DNA of 64,000 bases from NCBI GenBank assembly GCA_949443285.1, contig CASSLW010000003.1:66340-130339 (forward strand). The letters run 5' to 3'. This stretch comes from an uncultured Clostridia bacterium (GTDB lineage Bacteria > Bacillota > Clostridia > TANB77 > CAG-508). The notes beneath the pieces are model-generated. The model had not been told where the DNA came from and did not search any database. It saw only the letters and a program-made list of their open reading frames with translations. The translations under genes and the position numbers were made by a program. Of this stretch, positions 61,281 to 64,000 are shown piece after piece. The first letter of the stretch is position 1; every line of letters begins with the position of its first letter.

Positions 61281-61856
61281 TTATCTTTTCCCTATATAAC
61301 GAAATACTTTACTTTTATAACTTATATAATTATCTCCAAAAGTTTTTTCTAAATATTTTTCTTCTTGAAGTATTTGAAAATGTAACATAATAATAGCAAA
61401 TAATGAAAAAATTATTGTTAATACATTACAATATAATAAAGCAATTCCTATATACATTAAATCAAAACCTAAAAATGCTGGATTTCTACTTATTTTATAT
61501 ATTCCATTAGAAACCAATTCAGTTTTATCTTCACTTGGTATTCCTGCTCTCCAACTGTTCTTCATTGTTATTACAGATATTAAAAATAATATATCTCCCA
61601 ATATTCCAATAAAAAATCCTATGAATCTAATACTACTATTTAATATAGTTAAATCTAATATAATTGAAACAAGTTGTATTGGTACAATTAAAAATGTTGC
61701 AATAGACATTAACACCTCTACTGTCCTAATGCTTGAATTTTTATAATTTCCAATTTGTCTTGTTTTTATTCCTTGATTTTTTTGAATAAACATTTTAATA
61801 AAATAAATGTTATAAAATACTATTATTATTAATAATGCAAAAGTTTTAAAAATCAT
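61281..61856 (-). CDS. isoprenylcysteine carboxyl methyltransferase-like membrane protein
   Basis: ELVSNGIYKISRNPAFLGFDLMYIGIALLY...EEKYLEKTFGDNYISYKSKVFRYIG. Confidence 0.9.
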   Translation of the reverse strand: MIFKTFALLIIIVFYNIYFIKMFIQKNQGIKTRQIGNYKNSSIRTVEVLMSIATFLIVPIQLVSIILDLTILNSSIRFIGFFIGILGDILFLISVITMKNSWRAGIPSEDKTELVSNGIYKISRNPAFLGFDLMYIGIALLYCNVLTIIFSLFAIIMLHFQILQEEKYLEKTFGDNYISYKSKVFRYIGKR

Positions 61857-61888
61857 TTTTACCTCACTTATAACTTTGTAATTTTTTG

Positions 61889-62323
61889 TTATATTTCTAT
61901 ATCTTCTGATTTAAAATTACTATAATATCTTGCTGAAATAGAAGTAAACTTCAATACACAGTAATCTGGATCTGTTACACCTTTTTTATAATACATTGTA
62001 TCTCCAAATTGCCATATCATTTCTTTTGATTCTTTATCTTCTAAAACTTCTACTGTTCCTTTAAGCATTATTCCTCTATAAAATCTTTTATCACAAAAAT
62101 AAACACAAGCCTTTGGATTACTCTTAAATGATTGTACTTTTAATGAAGATGTATTTGTTGAAAAATAAATTTCCTTTATTCCATTTCTTTTTCTAGGTTT
62201 TAGCATTGCTTTGGTATTAGGGAATCCCTCTTTATCAATAGAACTTATATAGCAAATACTTTGCTTGTCTATCATATTTCCAATAGTTTTTTCTGCATCT
62301 CTCATAATTCTAACTCCTTCCAA
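61889..62323 (-). CDS. pyridoxamine 5'-phosphate oxidase family protein
   Basis: ICYISSIDKEGFPNTKAMLKPRKRNGIKEIYFSTNTSSLKVQSFKSNPKACVYF. Confidence 0.92.
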   Translation of the reverse strand: MEGVRIMRDAEKTIGNMIDKQSICYISSIDKEGFPNTKAMLKPRKRNGIKEIYFSTNTSSLKVQSFKSNPKACVYFCDKRFYRGIMLKGTVEVLEDKESKEMIWQFGDTMYYKKGVTDPDYCVLKFTSISARYYSNFKSEDIEI

Positions 62324-62337
62324 ATTGTAATTTGTTT

Positions 62338-62856
62338 CTATCTATCTTTTATATAATTTAATATTTTAGTTGTTAATGGCTTGAATATTAAAAATATTAT
62401 ATATCCAATAATTCCACCTAATACATTAGTTATTAAATCAGTTATATCTGATGACCTAGTACCATTTATTAAAGGTTGTAATAACTCTATACCTAAACTT
62501 AATAGAAAAGTATAGAAAACAATTTTTAATAGGCTAGTATTTCCCTTTTTTACTAAAGGCATTAAAAATCCAAAAGGAATTGTCATTATAATATTTAAAC
62601 CTATCTGTCTAGCAAAATCTCCTCTGCCAAAAGTAACATCAATAAAAGGTACTAAATTCATTGGAGTATATGGGTGATTAAATATAAATGGCAAAGATGT
62701 TATTATTGGCATTAAAGTAAAATATAATACAAAAGATAAGTATATATACATTGTAGTATTTACTAACAATACATCTCTACCTTTTTCTTTCCATTTTTTA
62801 TAAAATTTCCAAAAATATATTATTATTAAAAATATAAAATCCACTAACTCTTTCAT
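62338..62856 (-). CDS. VanZ family protein
   Basis: YLSFVLYFTLMPI...MNLVPFIDVTFGRGDFARQIGLNIIMTIPFGFLMPLV...RSSDITDLITNVLGGIIGYIIF. Confidence 0.92.
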   Translation of the reverse strand: MKELVDFIFLIIIYFWKFYKKWKEKGRDVLLVNTTMYIYLSFVLYFTLMPIITSLPFIFNHPYTPMNLVPFIDVTFGRGDFARQIGLNIIMTIPFGFLMPLVKKGNTSLLKIVFYTFLLSLGIELLQPLINGTRSSDITDLITNVLGGIIGYIIFLIFKPLTTKILNYIKDR

Positions 62857-62893
62857 ATTGCTTTCTCCCCGATAAATTACTATTTGTATTTCA

Positions 62894-62923
62894 ATTATAT
62901 CATAAATTGAAATCGCTTTTCAA
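62894..62923 (-). promoter_or_regulatory. sigmaA-type promoter TTGAAA-N18-TATAAT
   Basis: Minus strand TTGAAAAGCGATTTCAATTTATGATATAAT upstream of the vanZ-like gene; same spacing and flanks as at 61223-61252. Confidence 0.7.
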
Positions 62924-62947
62924 TTTAATATTACTATCTTTTAAAAA

Positions 62948-63307
62948 TTACGCACATTTAAAAGCTAAATTTACTACTTCACTTTTCATTAAATTTATAC
63001 ATTGAGATATTACTTCATTTATATTACTCAAAAAAAGAAATTTCGCTTTTAGTGTTGGCATTTTTATTACTCGTATAATAGCAAAAAAGACTATTCTTTT
63101 ACAATTTACATTGTATTCATTAGATATTCTTGTAAAACATTGTTCTAATGAATAATGTTTCTCTATTATATTGCCTATTATTTCTGTAAAAATAGCTTTT
63201 TCAAAATCATTAAATTGTGCATAATGTTTCAAGTAATCTTTGGCAATACTTCTATAATGATCATCTAATTTTCCATCTATTTTATCTATTATTTCCTTTT
63301 TCTTCAT
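62948..63307 (-). CDS. hypothetical protein
   Basis: ORF track. Confidence 0.5.
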   Translation of the reverse strand: MKKKEIIDKIDGKLDDHYRSIAKDYLKHYAQFNDFEKAIFTEIIGNIIEKHYSLEQCFTRISNEYNVNCKRIVFFAIIRVIKMPTLKAKFLFLSNINEVISQCINLMKSEVVNLAFKCA

Positions 63308-63339
63308 TTGTTCCTCCTATATTAGTTTTAATTGACATA

Positions 63340-63597
63340 TTATATTTTTTCTCTGCAAAACTCATTTTCTATATATTTTGCCTGTTCTTTTGTGATTCTT
63401 CCATTAACTATTGCTAATCTTAATAATGCTTTTATATTTTCCCATTTCATACATCTACATCTTCCCATTGCTGTTTGCTCTATATATTCTATTATTTCTT
63501 CAGCTATGTATTTTGGTACTATAAAATTGTCAATTTTTGTTTCCATTATTTGCCACTCCTGTTTTTCTATTATATTGGTTATATAACCAATAGTCAA
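63340..63597 (-). CDS. hypothetical protein (mobile-element type)
   Basis: ORF track; IDNFIVPKYIAEEIIEYIEQTAMGRCRCMKWENIKALLRLA; RBS likely at an internal Met. Confidence 0.5.
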   Translation of the reverse strand: MTIGYITNIIEKQEWQIMETKIDNFIVPKYIAEEIIEYIEQTAMGRCRCMKWENIKALLRLAIVNGRITKEQAKYIENEFCREKI

Positions 63598-63645
63598 GTG
63601 GCATACTAAAATTATATAATTTTTAAGAAAATAGGTGATTTTAGT

Positions 63646-63882
63646 ATGTATAAAGTAAAATTAGAAAATGGCTATTATCTCTTTAAATTACAAGATTTAT
63701 TGAAAAGTAGGCATATTAGTATTAACAGATTTATGAAAGATACTGATACAGATTTCAAAGTAATTAAGCGAATAATGAAAGGCGATCTAGTAAGATTTGA
63801 TATTCTTGTACTTGCTCGATTTTGTGATTATCTTAATTGCACTTTAAATGATATAATTGAATATGTGCCAAACAACAAATAA
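63646..63882 (+). CDS. XRE-type helix-turn-helix protein
   Basis: FKLQDLLKSRHISINRFMKDTDTDFKVIKRIMKGDLVRFDILVLARFCDYLNCTLNDIIEYVP. Confidence 0.88.
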   Translation: MYKVKLENGYYLFKLQDLLKSRHISINRFMKDTDTDFKVIKRIMKGDLVRFDILVLARFCDYLNCTLNDIIEYVPNNK

Positions 63883-64000
63883 AAAATATGAAGATTAAAT
63901 AAGTTTTCTATCTTCATATTTTTTTGTGTATTTAGTTTATAAGTGTATTTAAAATACCATAATATTGATTACTTAATTTAGATATATCGCCATTTTTAGA

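Larger units (their letters stand above)
50905..64000. mobile_element. integrated element with serine recombinases (left end in window; right end outside)
   Basis: Recombinase genes abut the broken deacetylase; downstream cargo of HTHs, sigma-like, MazF-like, VanZ-like genes. Confidence 0.7.

Noticed and set aside
1519-63586. Many plus-strand ORFs rich in Leu/Phe/Ser (e.g. 3086-3469, 12695-13159, 20594-21208, 27267-27896, 39902-40366)
   Set aside because: Antisense shadows of well-supported minus-strand genes in AT-rich DNA.
1-64000. CRISPR arrays, rRNA or tRNA genes
   Set aside because: No regularly spaced repeats and no recognisable rRNA/tRNA sequence seen by eye; a tRNA scan was not possible.

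Overview
AT-rich Clostridia-like (Bacillota) window. It contains: (i) part of a conjugative-element module on the minus strand (~1-7.7 kb: sortase B-like, M23 peptidase, VirB6/TrbL-like, VirB4, PrgI-like, pilin-like); (ii) a KAP-family P-loop NTPase, comF and recD2; (iii) glycosyltransferases, an O-antigen-ligase-like protein and a prepilin/leucine-rich-repeat protein; (iv) a ToxN/AbiQ-like type III toxin; (v) the rplQ-rpoA-...-rpsJ ribosomal superoperon (20.5-41.7 kb), with a hybrid histidine kinase/HPt block inserted between secY and adk; (vi) ldh, ybeY, yqfD and similar genes; (vii) a second mobile element from ~50.9 kb to beyond the window end, carrying tandem large serine recombinases and apparently inserted in a polysaccharide deacetylase gene. 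The main discovery is a pattern of frame breaks. Eleven clear frame breaks in nine unrelated genes all fall exactly at an in-frame CGG codon. In every case skipping the C (+1 shift) continues the protein with a GGN glycine codon (CGGA x10, CGGT x1). One restored glycine lies in an invariant Walker A motif (GEWGSGKT), and recD2 and the VirB6-like gene each carry two such sites. CGG is otherwise almost absent in phase, although out-of-phase NNC GGN is common. This suggests a translational system in which CGG is unassigned, or CGGN is read as a quadruplet, producing +1 frameshifting to Gly. One gene (13382-13918) has two in-frame CGGs without a frame break and is a real exception. All assignments come from reading the sequence; no searches were run.
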